A stretch of DNA of 64,000 nt from Pyropia haitanensis (lineage: Eukaryota; Rhodophyta; Bangiophyceae; Bangiales; Bangiaceae), in contig SDUX01000008.1 of assembly GCA_008729055.1 (NCBI GenBank), forward strand, positions 5,543,756 to 5,607,755, read 5' to 3'. The first letter of the stretch is position 1. Every line of letters starts with the position of its first letter. A program made the translations under genes and the position numbers. Positions 22,638-34,364 of this stretch are shown in pieces. The notes beneath the pieces are model-generated. The model saw nothing but the letters and a program-made list of their open reading frames with translations. It was not told the DNA's origin and did not search any database.

Positions 22638-23512
22638 GGCGAGCGGCGGCGTCGGCCGCCGCCCAACGCGTCCCCCGGGGCCGACCAAGGGGGCAGCGCG
22701 GGGGGGGGGGGGAGGGGGGGGAATAAACCAAAGGGAAAAAAGCAAGGGGGAGGGCCCAGAGGGAAGAAGAGAAGGGGGGAGGTGGGGGGGGGGGGGAAGG
22801 GCCGGCGATGCTTGGCAACGACCCGCGAGCCGCCCCGCCAATCCCGCGTGCGCCCGCCCGTCGCGGCGCCACCACCACTGGCGGCGGTGGGTGGCGGCGG
22901 CGGCGTCCGCCGCGGCAGGGTGCGCGGCCGCGGCGGCGCGGCCACGCCAGACTGCCGGCGGCGCGCGGCAAGCGGGCCGGGGCGGTCCAAGTCGGAGCAG
23001 AGGCGGAGGCGGGAGGTGGCGGCGGGCGGAAGCGCGGCCGGGGGGGGGGGGGGGGGTGGCACGAGTGCGGTCGGTCGGTCAGCGGGGCGACCGCGGCGGC
23101 GGCGCGGGCGCGCGCGCGGGCACTGTCGGCCGCGCCGCCGCGCGCCGCGGGTTGGCTGCACGGCGGCGGGGGGGCCAACACCGCGCACGCACAAGTGGTC
23201 CACGTTGCGGGCGCGAGGAGATTGGGGCGCCCACCAGTTGTGGGCGGAATACAGTTGCTCACGGAGACTTACTTTGGGGCGCACCGCTGGTGCTGGACTG
23301 TCCATGGATTTGGTCGGCCGATGTCCCAAGTCTTGTGGGCGACGCCCCGGCGGCGTGCGTTGGCCACGTGGCGCGTACCGCCGCGCTCCGTTCCGCGGCC
23401 ACGCCGCCACGCGCACACCCTTGGCCGCGCCGCCCGACTCGAAGCAGCGTCCGCGTCGACCCCCCCCACCCCCCCACCCCCGGTGACCCCCACCACCCCG
23501 CACTTCTCCCCA
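22638..23512. promoter_or_regulatory. Divergent promoter region of the RG-rich gene and PRP5/DDX46
   Basis: An 875-bp region lies between two divergent starts. 23190-23400 is relatively poor in homopolymers. No TATA box was seen. Confidence 0.45.
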
Positions 23513-23648
23513 ATGGCGACCCCAGGAGGGCAGCCGCTGGCCGACACGGGGGGCGTGCGCAAGCGCAAACGATCCCGCTTCTCCTCCCGGCCCCTACCAG
23601 ACACGGGCGGCGGTGGCGGCGGCGGCGGCGGCGACGGCGGCGGCCGCG

Positions 23649-23690
<42 letters not shown>

Positions 23691-24154
23691 GTGACGTTGG
23701 CGTTCGCGGCGGCGGCAGTGGCGGTGGCGGCACTGCCGGCGGCGACGGGTCGGCCCGCTACTGGGTGCCGCCACCAGCGGTGGCGGCGCCCCTGCCGCCA
23801 CCGCCGGGCGCTCTTCCGCGGGGGGAGTCTGCCTCGCCCGCTGCCGCCGCGGCCGCTGCCGCCGCCACCGCCACCGCCACCCCTCGTGCCCTGCCGCCCG
23901 CCACCCCCGCAGCCGCCGCCGCGCCACCAATAGCCCCCCCCCGCGGCGCCCCTTCCCCTGCTGCCGGCGCCACCCCCCCCCCGCCCCCCAGCCGGTTCAC
24001 CCTCCCCGCCGCCGCCCGCGGCGGCGGGCCATCGGCGCCACGCCGCCGCCACCCACCCGCCGCGGGCGGTGGGGCGGCGGCGCCCGCCGCGGGCCGCCGC
24101 GGCTGGTCGGGACGGCCCGCCGGCCGCGCCGCGCCATTTGGTGGGGGGGGTGGC

Positions 24155-24206
<52 letters not shown>

Positions 24207-24995
24207 GAAACCGTGGCGTCGGCGGCGGCGGCGGTGATGATGTGGCCGCCGCGGCTGGCGGGCCCGCCGCCCCCGCCAGGCCACCGCCGCCTCTCGCGTC
24301 AGGGGTGAGCGCGCTTGACACGCGGCCGCCGCCACCGCCGCCGCTGTCGAGGCCGTTGGGGCGGCCGCGCGGCGTCCTTGGGGGGGACCCCGACTCGGAC
24401 GACGACGCGGACGGCGATGGGGGGGGGGGGGGCGGCGGCTGCGGCGGCGGCAGGCGGGCGCACCGCCGCCGGGGCGGTGGCTGCCGGGTGGGGGCGGGGG
24501 CGGCGGTGGCAACACAGACAGCTCGGACGATGAAGGCGGCGGCGGCGGCGGAGGAGGCGTTGGCGGGGTAGGGGATTCGGCCGACGCCGCGTCGCCGGGT
24601 GCTGCTGCTGCAGGGGCGGACGCTGCCGCTGCCGCCGCCGCTGCCGCCGCGGCGGCGCCGCCGGCCGCCGAGGCGGACCCCCTCGACGCGTTTATGGTGG
24701 ACGTTGTGTCCGCCGCGCAAGCGGCGGCGGCGGCCACCGCCGTGGCTGACGCCGCGCAGCGGCCAGGCGAGGGGGGAGGGGCCCCACGTCGGGGGGGGGA
24801 CGGGACAACCCCGACACCCAGCTCCCCTGCCGCCGCTGGTGCGGGGACGGGTGCACCCGGCGGGGAGGGGGGCGCCGTCGACGCACCCGGTGGCGGCGGC
24901 GCCCCCGCCGCCGCCGCCGACGATGCCGCCGACGGGGAGGATGGCGGCGACGCCGCCGACCCGGTGGACACGGACGACAGCGACGCGGGCGGCGG

Positions 24996-25040
<45 letters not shown>

Positions 25041-28000
25041 CGGGTACCTGGAGCGCTCCCGCAAGAAGCGGCCCACGTACGCGGCGATTGACCACTCGAC
25101 GGTCGCGTACCCCCCCTTCCGCAAGGACCTGTACGTCGTCAACCCCGCGGTCGCGGCGCTCCCCCCCGCCGACGTGGCCCGCCTCCGCCGCGTCACGCTC
25201 GGCGGCATCCGCGTGCGTGGCCGCGGCTGCCCCGCGCCCATCACCACTTGGGCGCACGCGGGCGTCTCGTCGGCGACCGCCGAGGTGCTCCGCCGCGCCG
25301 CCTACGCCGCCCCCACCCCCGTCCAAGCGCAGGCCATCCCCGCCGTCATGGCCGGCCGGGACCTCATCGCCGTGGCGCGGACGGGCTCGGGCAAGACGCT
25401 CGCCTACCTGCTGCCCGCGGTGCGGCACCTCGCGGCGCAGCCGCCGGTCGCGTCGGGCGACGGGCCCGTCGTGCTCGTCATCGCGCCGACGCGGGAGCTG
25501 GCGGTGCAGATTGGCGCCGAGGCGCGGCGGCTGCTGCGCCCGGCCGGCCGCCGGTCGGCGGTGGCGTATGGCGGGTCGGGGGTGCGGTCGCAGATTGGGG
25601 ACCTCAAGCGCGGGGCGGACCTGCTCGTCGCGACGCCGGGCCGGCTGATTGACCTGCTCGCCATGAACGGGGGGCGGGTGACCAACCTCCGCCGCGTCAC
25701 GATGGTCGTCCTCGACGAGGCGGACCGGATGTTTGACCTCGGCTTTGAGCCGCAGGTCAGCCGGCTCGTCGACAATGTGCGGCCCGACCGGCAGACGGTC
25801 ATGTTCTCCGCCACCTTCCCACCGCGCGTCGAGGCGCTCGCGCGGCGCATCCTGACGTCCCCGCTGGAGGTGGTCGTCGGCGGCCACTCGGTCGCGTCGG
25901 CCACGATCGAGCAGTACGTGGAGCTCCGCGGGGAGGACACCAAGCTCCGCCGCCTCCTCCAGCTGCTCGGGCTCTGGTACGATCGCGGCGCGACGCTGGT
26001 GTTTGTTGACCGCCAGGAGGCGGCCGACCGCATCGCGGGCGCCCTCCGCCGCGCCGGCTATACCGTCGACGCGCTGCACGGGGGGATGGACCAGGGCGGC
26101 CGGGACGAGGCGCTTGGCCGTTTCCGCGCGGGGCGCGTCAAGGTGCTCGTCGCGACGTCGGTCGCGGCGCGGGGCCTCGACGTGCGGTCCCTGCGGCTGG
26201 TCGTCAACTACGACGTGCCCAACCACTATGAGGACTACGTGCACCGGGTGGGGCGGACGGGGCGGGCGGGCCACCCGGGCACGGCGGTCACGTTTGTGAC
26301 GCCCGAGCAGGGCGCGTACGCGGGGGAGATCATCAAGGCGCTCGAGCTGAGCGCCCGTGCGGCGGTGGAGGAGGCGCGTGCGGCGATGGCGGACCAGGAC
26401 GTCGAGGGGGGGGGGGCGGAACCCGCCGCCGGTGCCAAGGCGGAGGGGCCAGTAGGGAAGGGGGGGGGGGGGGCACCCCGCCTGGGAAGGAGCGGGGGGA
26501 GGGGGGGGAGGGGGACGGTGTAACGGCAACGCCTACGGCCAGCTCGGCGGAAGTGGCGGACGGGGGGGGCGCCGCCGCCGCCGCCGCCGCGGCCGGGGCA
26601 GCTGCACCTGCCGCGGCTACTGCCGCCGCGGGGGTCGACAGGGACGGCCGCGCCGGGCCGGCGCCCCCCCCTACGCCAGCCACCCCCAGCGCCACCACCC
26701 CTGCCGTCGACGGCGACGGCACCGCCGCCGCCACCCCCGCTGCCGCTGCCGCCGTCACCGCCGCCGCCGACACGGACGGTGCCGCCACGGCGCCCCCCCC
26801 CCCCCCGCCCAAAAAAGACAAGAAGCGCAAGCTGACCCGCGCGGAGAAGCGGCTGACCGAGGAGGCCGCCGCCGCAATGGACGCCGCCGTCCCGCCCGAG
26901 CTCCGCGCCCTCGCCGCCGCGTACGAGGCGGCGGCCAAGCGCGGCGGCGCGGCCGCCGCGCACCGGCCGGGCTCGGGCTTTGGCGGCAAGGGCTTCCAGT
27001 TCTCCGCCGCCGAGGCGGAGCGCGCCGCCGCCGCGCGCGCCGCGACGGCGCGGCAGTACGCGGCGGCCGCGGGAGGGGACGAGGACGTGGGCGTGGCCGC
27101 CGCCGCCGCCACGGGTGTGGGCGGGGGAGGGCGGTCGGACGATGAGGATGAGGATGACGAGGAGGTGGAGGTGCGGGAGATTGTGGCCGACGAGCGGGGG
27201 GGGGGGGCGGTGGGGGGGGTGGTGGGGGGGGGGGGGGGGGGGGGGGGTGCCCGAGGGGGGGCGGGGGGGGGCGCCGGCGCGGGCGGCGCCGCCTCTGCCG
27301 CTGCCGCCGCCGCCGCGGCGGCCGCGTCTGGCGTGGCCGCCGCGCAGGCGGCGGCCGCGACTGCCGCCGCGACCGCGACAGCCGCCGCCGCAACGGCGGC
27401 AGCGACGCCCCCCCCCCCCACCCCCGCCGAGGTGTCGGCCGAGGTCACCGCCGCGGCGGCCGCCGCCCAGGCGGCGGCCGCCGCCGCGGGCGCCGACGCG
27501 GCCGCGACGGCGAGCCGGGTGGCGGCGGCCAAGGCGGGCGTCATGGACCGGGTGCTACGGCGGGAGGCGGCAGCCCGGTCCGCGGCCCGCACCGCGGCGG
27601 CGACGGCCGCCGCCGCCACCGCCGCCGCCGCCCGCGCGTCGGCGGCGGTGTCAGCGGCCGCGGCGGCCGCCGCGGCGGCCGCCGCGGCACCGCCGCCGCC
27701 GTCGGCCGCCGCTGGCAGCGTTGGCGGCGTCGGCGGCGGCGGCGGCGGTGGCGGCACGGGCGGTGGCGCCGCGGCGGCCGCCGCCGCCGCCGGCGGGGTG
27801 GTGCGCAAGTTCGCCACGGAGCTGGAAATCAACGACTACCCCCAGCACGCACGGTGGAAGGTCACCCACAAGAACGCCCTCGCCGACGTTGAAGAGTTCA
27901 CCGCCGTCGCGGTCACTGCCAAGGGCGTCTACACCGCCCCCGGCCGCAAGCCCCCCGCCCGCGAGCGGCGGCTGTACCTCCTCATCGAGGGGCCCGACGC

Positions 28001-28109
28001 GCCGGCCGTGCGCGCGGCGCGGCGGGACATCAAGCAGCGGCTGGAGGAGGCGGCGGCGGCGCGGCCGCACGATGACAAGGTGTCGTACGGCCGCTACTCG
28101 GTGGTGTAG
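23513..28109 (+). CDS. PRP5: DEAD-box RNA helicase PRP5/DDX46 (two apparent frame breaks)
   Basis: A spliceosomal ATPase that remodels U2 snRNP during branch-site recognition. It starts MATPGGQPLADTGG with a basic RKRKRSRF patch, then Gly/Ala/Pro-rich and acidic linkers. DPLDAFM (24676-24696) is a PRP5/DDX46 hallmark. Helicase motifs: Q motif near 25315, ARTGSGKT (25375-25398), PTRELA, TPGR, DEAD (25714), SAT (25807), ARGLDV and HRVGRTGR (26242). Downstream are GFGGKGF (26974) and the family's C-terminal domain (27810-28109: ELEINDYPQHARWKVT, ending GRYSVV). The helicase core is in a different frame from both ends. The first shift is at G14 24419-24432. The second is between 26400 and 26553, where G11 (26406-26416) and G14 (26460-26473) lie. 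Each needs one added base. Introns are the alternative. A G24 run (27224-27247) codes polyglycine. Confidence 0.93.
27224..27247 (+). repeat. G24 homopolymer inside the PRP5/DDX46 coding region
   Basis: An uninterrupted run of 24 G encodes polyglycine between the acidic linker and the C-terminal domain. It is the longest homopolymer in the window and its true length is doubtful. Confidence 0.95.
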
Positions 28110-28509
28110 CCACGGGGGGGGGCGGGGCGGGGGGCGGCGGCGGGGGGGGGGGGGGTCGGGGGGGTGCCACGGACGGGGGCAGGGGGAGGGGGGGGGATGG
28201 GCTGGGGGGGGGTGAGAGGTGCCGCTGCGGTTTGCCGCCCCGACTCCCGCCCGCGTGGGCGCGGGTGACGGCGGCTGCGCGGCGGGCGGCACGGGCGTGG
28301 AGCGGCCTGCGCGGCGAGCCGCCCGCCGCGGCCACGGTGGACAAGGGGGGTTGGCGGCGGCGGCGGCGGCGGCGGCGGCCCGCCCGCGCCGCACGAGAAC
28401 AAAGCGAAAAAAGGAAAAAAAAAGCAGCGGTGCAAGCTGCAGCGGCCGTGCGGGTCAGGGCCCCCCACGCACAGCACCACCCCCTCCCGTTGTGGTGGCC
28501 AGCGGCCGT
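28110..28509. other. Convergent 3' intergenic region
   Basis: It separates PRP5/DDX46 (+) and the DUF1823 gene (-). It is G-rich with an A-rich patch at 28400-28425. No gene was seen. Confidence 0.5.
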
Positions 28510-29251
28510 CTACGCGGGCGCTACCCCCCCCCCCCTTCCGTCCGGCGTCCCCCCCCCCCGCCCGGGCTTTCCCTCCCCCTCTCCCTGCTTTTCCGCCGCC
28601 CAGCTCCCTCCCCCGTCCGCCTCCGTGTCCAGCCCGTGCTGCGCCAGCCACCACAACACCCAGTTCACCGCCGTCGCGCGGCGCGTCCGGTTGGGCGTCA
28701 TCTCGCCGACCTTGTACCCCCGAAACCCGAGCCGCGACTTTAGCAGCTGCTTCCCCGCGGCGGGCACCGACCGGTTGAGCGCCTGCACCGCCCGCTTGAC
28801 CGGCCGGTCCACCGCGGCGGTCGTCGCGCCGGGGCGGCCGATAAAGTCAGGGGGGGCGTCGCCATAGCCGGCGGCGACCATCACGTCGGCCACGGCCGAG
28901 GTGTCCCACCCGCTGCTGCCGCCGTCGTCGCCGCCGCCCTCCCCGCCTTCTGCTTCTGCTTCTCCCCCCTCCGCCTCCCCGTCGCCGCCGCGGCGACGGC
29001 CGGGGGAAAGGCGGCGGTAGCCGAGCAGCGCCCACAGGATGTCATTGACCCACGCGTCGGGCGTCTCGCCATCGACGATCGCGCGGAGGAGGGCGTCGCT
29101 GATCGGCGGGCGCACGCCCGCCGCGGGCGCCGCGCCGGGCAGCCCGGCGGGCGCGGGCGACGGCCAGTGGGCGGCGCTGGTGCTCCACCCTTCATCCCAC
29201 AGCGGCGGCGGCGGGGACGGGGGGGCGGCGGCGCCCGAGGGGGGGGGGCAC

Positions 29252-29286
<35 letters not shown>

Positions 29287-29633
29287 GTTCCAGGCGGAGA
29301 GGAGAACAGGGGGGGACCCGCCGCCAGCGACGACGCGCCTGGCGGCGACGGCGAACCCTCCCCAGCCGGCGGCGGCGGCGGCGGCGGCGGCGGTGACGAC
29401 GACGCGGTGGCAGCGGCCGCGGCGGCGGCGGCGGCGGCAGGGCGGACCGCACCCCCCCGCCGCACCCAAAAGCAGGTGCCCCCAACCCCGCGGGCGGCCG
29501 CCGCGGGCCGCCACCCCCACGCGCCGCTCGCGGCGGGCCGCGGGCCACGGCCGCGGCGCGGCGGCGGCGGGAGCGCCACAAACAGGGGCGGCGGCCGGGG
29601 TGGGCCGGGAGCGGGCAACGCAGGGGCGCCCAT
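28510..29633 (-). CDS. Plastid-directed DUF1823 family protein (one apparent frame break)
   Basis: About 375 residues. The start MGAPALPAPGPPRP leads a ~70-residue Arg/Ala/Pro-rich, acid-poor segment typical of a plastid transit peptide. A low-complexity linker follows, then the conserved domain (about 29180-28600). Its features are SDALLRAIVDGETPDAWVND, LWALLGYRRL, SGWDTS, PPDFIGRPGAT, GKQLLKSRLGFRGYKVGEMT and PNRTRRATAVNW. These match the DUF1823 family known from cyanobacteria and plastid-bearing eukaryotes, whose function is unknown. The transit-peptide frame and the domain frame differ; one base missing at the G10 run 29239-29248 (C10 on the coding strand) would join them. The conserved domain is intact. 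A ~55-residue Gly-rich tail follows it. Confidence 0.82.
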
Positions 29634-29787
29634 GGTGCGGCGAGGGGCGATGGAGGGGTGGGGGGAGGGCAGCAAAGCGGTTGAGGGGGGAGCGCAAGAG
29701 CGTGCGACAGCACGGGGAGGGCGGGACGGGGGGTGCGGCGGCACGAGAGAGAGGACGTTGCACCGAGCGCGGCGCACGCTGATGGCG

Positions 29788-30516
29788 GCGCTGCGCGGTC
29801 AAACCCGTGACCCCGCCGTGGCGGGTGAAGGGCCTCAGAGAGGCCGTGGGGCGAGTGCTGTGTCGCACGCAGCCGCGCAGGGAGTGCAGTTTTAGCACTC
29901 CAATGATTGCGGTTTGTGCGAAACCGTGCAGTCTAGCACCCGACAGCGGTCGGACGCCTCGGCCCTCATCGTGGAATTGTGAAATAATTTGGGTCATGAC
30001 TTCGTTCAAGTCACCTGCTGTTGTTGGCGGGGGCGCGATCTGGAGGCCGGGGGCTGTGGACAGTTGGACTGAGGTCGCATCGGCCGCACTCAAATACCGC
30101 TGCGAGAGCCCCAAGTGGGGGTCCGTCCTCCCAAGTCCCGTCTTGCGGCTGTGTGCCGACGTGGGACGATCGCGGCCGGGAGTGCTAAACTTGCACTGTT
30201 TGCAAGACTCCACTGCACAAACTGCACGAAACCGTGCAGTGTTTGCGCCTTATAGCTCCCAATGTGGAGCCGCACTGTGTCCGGTGACCACGTCTTCGAC
30301 GACCAGGTCGTCGTCCACCACCTCCATCAGTATGAGCAAAAAAAGCGCTTCGCACACTGTGCAAATTGACCTCTACGCGCGTGTGCGGCGGTGAACAAAA
30401 AAAAGGCGGTCCGTGGGGGCTCACGGGGCGATTCGCACGACCCCGCGCGGATTCGCACTCGCTCAGAGTGGCCCAAATCTGCTCTCGTCGGGATCACGGG
30501 TTTGACCGCGCAGCGC
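29788..30516. mobile_element. Foldback/MITE-like element A (729 bp)
   Basis: Perfect 23-bp terminal inverted repeats lie at 29788-29810 and 30494-30516 (core GCGCGGTCAAACCCGTGA). Inside is a second inverted pair: AGTGCAGTTTTAGCACTCC near 29881 and GGAGTGCTAAACTTGCACT near 30179. The 14-mer CGAAACCGTGCAGT is repeated directly near 29921 and 30227. No coding capacity is seen. No target-site duplication is obvious. It resembles a non-autonomous DNA transposon, and its base composition is less GC-rich than the flanks. Confidence 0.7.
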
Positions 30517-30644
30517 GGGGAGGGATGCGGGTGGAGGCGCGTCGGTTGTGGGGCTCTGCGGATCTCGCCCCCGCTCGTGCCTCGCACCGTCGCCCGCCCG
30601 CACGCGTGTCGCGGCCGTGTGTGATCCGACTCGCCCCGCGCGCT

Positions 30645-31426
30645 GCGCAGTGGTGTCAAACCCGCGAACGTCGGGCCATCGTGCCGCGGCGTGCACAGCC
30701 CCTGACGGGGCCTGTGAGAGGGGGGGGGGACCGACCCCGAGTGCACGCCGCGTGCGTCGATGGCACGAAATTATGCACTCTGTGCACAGATTATTGCACG
30801 CAGTGCACGCTGGAGCGCACGCCTTGGCACGCAGCAGTGCACGGACGGTTCGTGTTGCCAGATTATTTACTACGGCCCAATTCAACAAGTGTGGGTGGCC
30901 TGTGTACTGTGCTGGACCATAAGGCAAGGTCATTGGCGCTATCCTCGAAACCGTCACCGTCCGGCGGAATGAGGATGGATTTATGAGAGTGAGGGCGTGC
31001 TTTGGGACAGCCCAACTACTGCCAATTGGGTTGTTTCGGGAATAGATCTGGGCCCGGCGTGCATCGGAGTGCACTGCTCCTTGCAAAGGCGTGCGCTCCA
31101 CTGCGCATGGCCCGTGCCATCGCATGGCACGCAAAGCACAAAAACGTGCATCGTGTTGACGTCAGAGCGACTGAGGACGACGAGCATGGATTCCGATGAC
31201 ATACTGCAGGACGTGCTCATGCTCCAGTGCTCCCGTACGGCGGCTGGGAAAAAAAAGTGCTCCGGAACTCATGCCTCAAAAGTGTACGGCGCCGTGCGTC
31301 GGCGTGCCAAAAAACCGTGGTCTGAGACCCCTTGGAGTGAGGTTTTCACGCCGTTGCACGGCCGATTGCACGCCCAGAGGGCGAAAATTTGATCCGCGGA
31401 CGTTCGCGGGTTTGACACCACTGCGC
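30645..31426. mobile_element. Foldback/MITE-like element B (782 bp)
   Basis: Perfect 28-bp terminal inverted repeats lie at 30645-30672 and 31399-31426 (core AGTGGTGTCAAACCCGCGAA). If the ends are placed two bases inward, GCTGC flanks both sides (30642-30646 and 31425-31429) as a possible 5-bp target duplication. An internal inverted pair, GGAGCGCACGCCTT near 30812 and AAGGCGTGCGCTCC near 31086, and many TGCAC motifs are present. The ends share GCGC and GTCAAACCCG with element A, 128 bp away, so the two are related. No transposase is seen. Confidence 0.72.
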
Positions 31427-32011
31427 TGCAGGTGGGCGCATCCGAGCCCCGCGGCCCGAAATCATATCCGCGTCTTTTTGTTCCTGTTTCTGTTACCCCT
31501 TGATGCGGCCGTGTTCTCTCTCTGACCCACGCGCGGGTGCGCGCCCCCCCCCCCCCCCCCCCCGGCTTCCCACCGCAGGGGCACACGCGACAGGTAGGCA
31601 AACGCGACCGACGGACGAAAAGGATAAAAAGAGAAAAGGGAAAAAAGAAAAAAAAAGGGATCCATGGAGAGACAGAGGCGCATCGATGAGGGACGCGGGA
31701 GGGAGGAGGGCGCACGTCCGGGACATCCCCCCCCCGCAACCTTCCTCTCCGAATCGTCCCCCCCTCACCCCCACCCCTACCCCCTCTGCGCGCAACCAGA
31801 GGGCAAGGACGCTGCCCCCGTCCCGTCCGTGTCCTAGCGACACGCCGCCCAAACCACACAAGGTAACGGGTCAAGCGACGGCCGGAGGGGAGCCGGCGCG
31901 GGCAAGGAGGGGGGCAGACGAAGCGCAGGACCCCCCTCGCACCCCGCTGCCCCCCGCCCCGTCCCCCGACTTCACCGCCAACCACATCCCTCAGCACGCC
32001 CCGTCCTGTGC
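31427..32011. other. Intergenic region, no gene
   Basis: It contains a C20 homopolymer (31544-31563) and an A/G-rich patch (31615-31665) before the 3' end of the aquaporin gene. No coding sequence was recognised. Confidence 0.5.
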
Positions 32012-33135
32012 CTAGCCCTGCGACGGCCCCGCCTCGCCACGGTGCGGCAGCAGGCCACGCGCCTCCGACGCGCCCTCCCGCGCGCGCAGGCGGGCCGTCT
32101 CAAACACGTTGCGCGCCTCCTCCGACACCTCGGCAAAGTCCGACGGCGCGACAAACCAAAACGCGCCGACGCCGCCCGCGGCGCCGACCAGCTGCGCGGC
32201 CACCAGCCAGATGAGGTAGCCGACCTTGAGCCAGTTGTGGGTGAGGACGAGCCCCGCCCCCACCGCCGGGTTCAGCACCGCCCCCGACACGCCCGCCACG
32301 GTGTAGCCCGCGACGGTCACGACCGACGCGATGGCGGCGCCAAAGTAGGGGTTCCCCTTGGACGCCTCCGACGACGTGGTCGAGAGGAAGACAAACGCGA
32401 GGGCGCCCGTAAATACCGCCTCGGCGAGGAAGGCCTGCAGGTGGTTGGACGTCGGGCCCATCTTGGGCGCCACCGTGTGGCCCGTGATGAGGCCGCCAAC
32501 GAGGCCGCCAAGGACCGCACCGGCCAGCTGGGCGGCCATGTAGAGGAGCACATCGGCCAGGGCAATGCCGCCACGAAGGAAGAGCGCCAGCGTCAGGGCT
32601 GGTGGGTGGCGCAACAAAGATCACCCGAGGGAGCGAGGAGGGTGGCGGTACCGAAAAACACATGATAGAGCAAGCGGAGGGACGCAAAACGACAAGGGGC
32701 AACCAACAACACCGAGGCAGCCAGCAGCTAGCCAATAACAAAAAAAAGACCCACGTTAGACTGGTGAGCACCGCAAGGACGGTCACTCGGGAACCGGGAA
32801 GCATCACCACACCGCACAACACGCGGGCAAGATATACAACAACAAAAGAAGACAAGTGCTCACGCTTCCGCCGCATCGGCGCCTCCCAGGTCCGGCGCTG
32901 GGCGTGTGCCACCTCCAGCCCCCAACCCGCCAGCCCGCCCCCGTCCCGTACCTGGGTTGTAGTGCGCGCCCGATACGTGGCCGCCGGCATAAATCATGGC
33001 CGCGAGGATGACGCCCACCGCAATCGGCGCCGCCGCGGGCGCCGTCGTGGCCGAGATGGAGATGGTCGACACGAGCATGAAGGCGCCGAGCGCCTCCATC
33101 CCCAGCTGCCCAAAGCGGTTGCGAAGGTCCGACAT
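32012..33135 (-). CDS. Aquaporin / major intrinsic protein (exons 33135-32952 and 32598-32012)
   Basis: A 256-residue channel of the MIP family, which passes water or small neutral solutes across membranes. Exon 1 holds the first helices and ends inside the first NPA box; splicing 32952 to 32598 regenerates SGAHYNPALTLAL exactly. The second box is SGAVLNPAVGAGL (near 32270). Six hydrophobic helices and family-normal length support a complete protein. The intron (353 nt) starts GTACGG and ends CCAG. The residue after the second NPA, usually the Arg of the ar/R selectivity filter, is Val, so the pore is probably not a classical tight water filter. The subfamily is uncertain. The ATG at 33135 follows a C-rich leader (complement of GGGC repeats at 33154-33177). 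The ~45-residue C-tail is charged. Confidence 0.93.
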
Positions 33136-34364
33136 GGTGGCCGGTGTGTGTTTGGGCGGGCGGGCGGGCGGGCGGGGTGAGGGGGGGGGGGCTGTCCCAA
33201 CGACCGGCGAGACGGAGCGGACGAGGGAAAGGAGGCACCGAGAGGCGGGGAGGGAGGACGCCGGGGAGATGACGGTGGATGCACGGTGCGCGTCGATGGC
33301 CGACGCCGCGCGGCGAGGTACGCCGCCTGTGTGCCCCGCCGGTGCGCCCAAGACCCCCGCCTATCGAGCGCTGCGCTGGGGGCCTCCCAGCGGGGCGTTT
33401 GATTGATCCCCCGCGAGCCCCCCACGCTGCAAACCGGCGCTCACGTGCCCGCCCGCCCTCCGAGGACGTGGGCAGGGGGCGTCTTTGTCTGCTGGTCTGG
33501 CTGGCCAGGAGGCGCCGTCGTGGGCCGACGCGGCGGCCGCGCACCTTTGCGTGCCAGCTGGCCGCACGGGAGCCGCGCCGCGTCCAGTCCACCCCCTTCC
33601 ACAGCGTGCGGGTTCATCTGGTGTGCATGTGCAGCACCGGCATCCCCTGTGGGGGGGGGGGGGGTGCGTTTGGGCGTAGCCGCGGGGCGGCAATGGCGGC
33701 GGCGGGGTCGCCAGCCGCGCTGGCCGGCGGGCCCACGCGGCGGGAGCTGCCGCGTCGGTGTGTGCAAAACCAGATGTGAGCTCGCGGCTCGCACGAGCCG
33801 AGCAACCTCACCCGTCGCGCCTTTGGCCTGCCGCTGTCCCGGTGCTGGCCGCCTCGACTGTATTCCGATATTCCTTGCGAGTGCGTATGGTGCACGAGTG
33901 GAATGTGGGGGGCCACGCGTCGTCGACCGGCGCAGGTGCGGATGGCGTAGTGTCAAGTACAAGTATCTACCGAATATCTCCTGAATGAGATCACACAGTA
34001 CAATGTAGTGCAAACCAGTTTCCAGGGTCATTGCAGACCGTTGGACGGTCCCGGGCGTGCGAAGGTGCACAGGAGGAAGCGCCCATCACGCAGTGCGCTG
34101 GGCGGGTCCTTGCACCGACTCTCGCCGCGTCGCTTGACGACGCAGCGGGTCGCGTTGGTGGCACCAGAGCCAACCGTTCAGCTCCTGGTGTGGCACGGTC
34201 GGGTCTGTTCATGTCACTGTGTGTCTCTTCACCAAGAAAGCAAACTTGCGCACAGACCGTGCCCCTGGTGTGTTCAAGTCCCGTGTAGGATTGTTTGCGG
34301 CTCCACCATATAGCAGCAAAGGTCCCAACAGAGTATCACCTGTACACACGAACACGGTGGTCTC
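33136..34364. other. Intergenic region, no gene
   Basis: Tandem GGGC units lie at 33154-33177, just upstream of the aquaporin start, and a short hairpin GGCTCG-CA-CGAGCC lies near 33789. 33840-34340 is lower in GC. No protein or RNA gene was recognised. Confidence 0.5.

Noticed and set aside
19605..23486. 1293-codon open frame on the + strand
   Set aside because: It is antisense to the RG-rich gene and runs through the divergent promoter region. Its Arg/Pro-rich translation has no motif and reflects stop-poor GC-rich DNA.
23613..24250. Independent gly-rich protein before PRP5
   Set aside because: The start MATPGG, the basic patch and the acidic linker, together with NTDSSDDEG leading to DPLDAFM in the next frame, fit one PRP5 gene interrupted at a G14 run rather than a separate gene.
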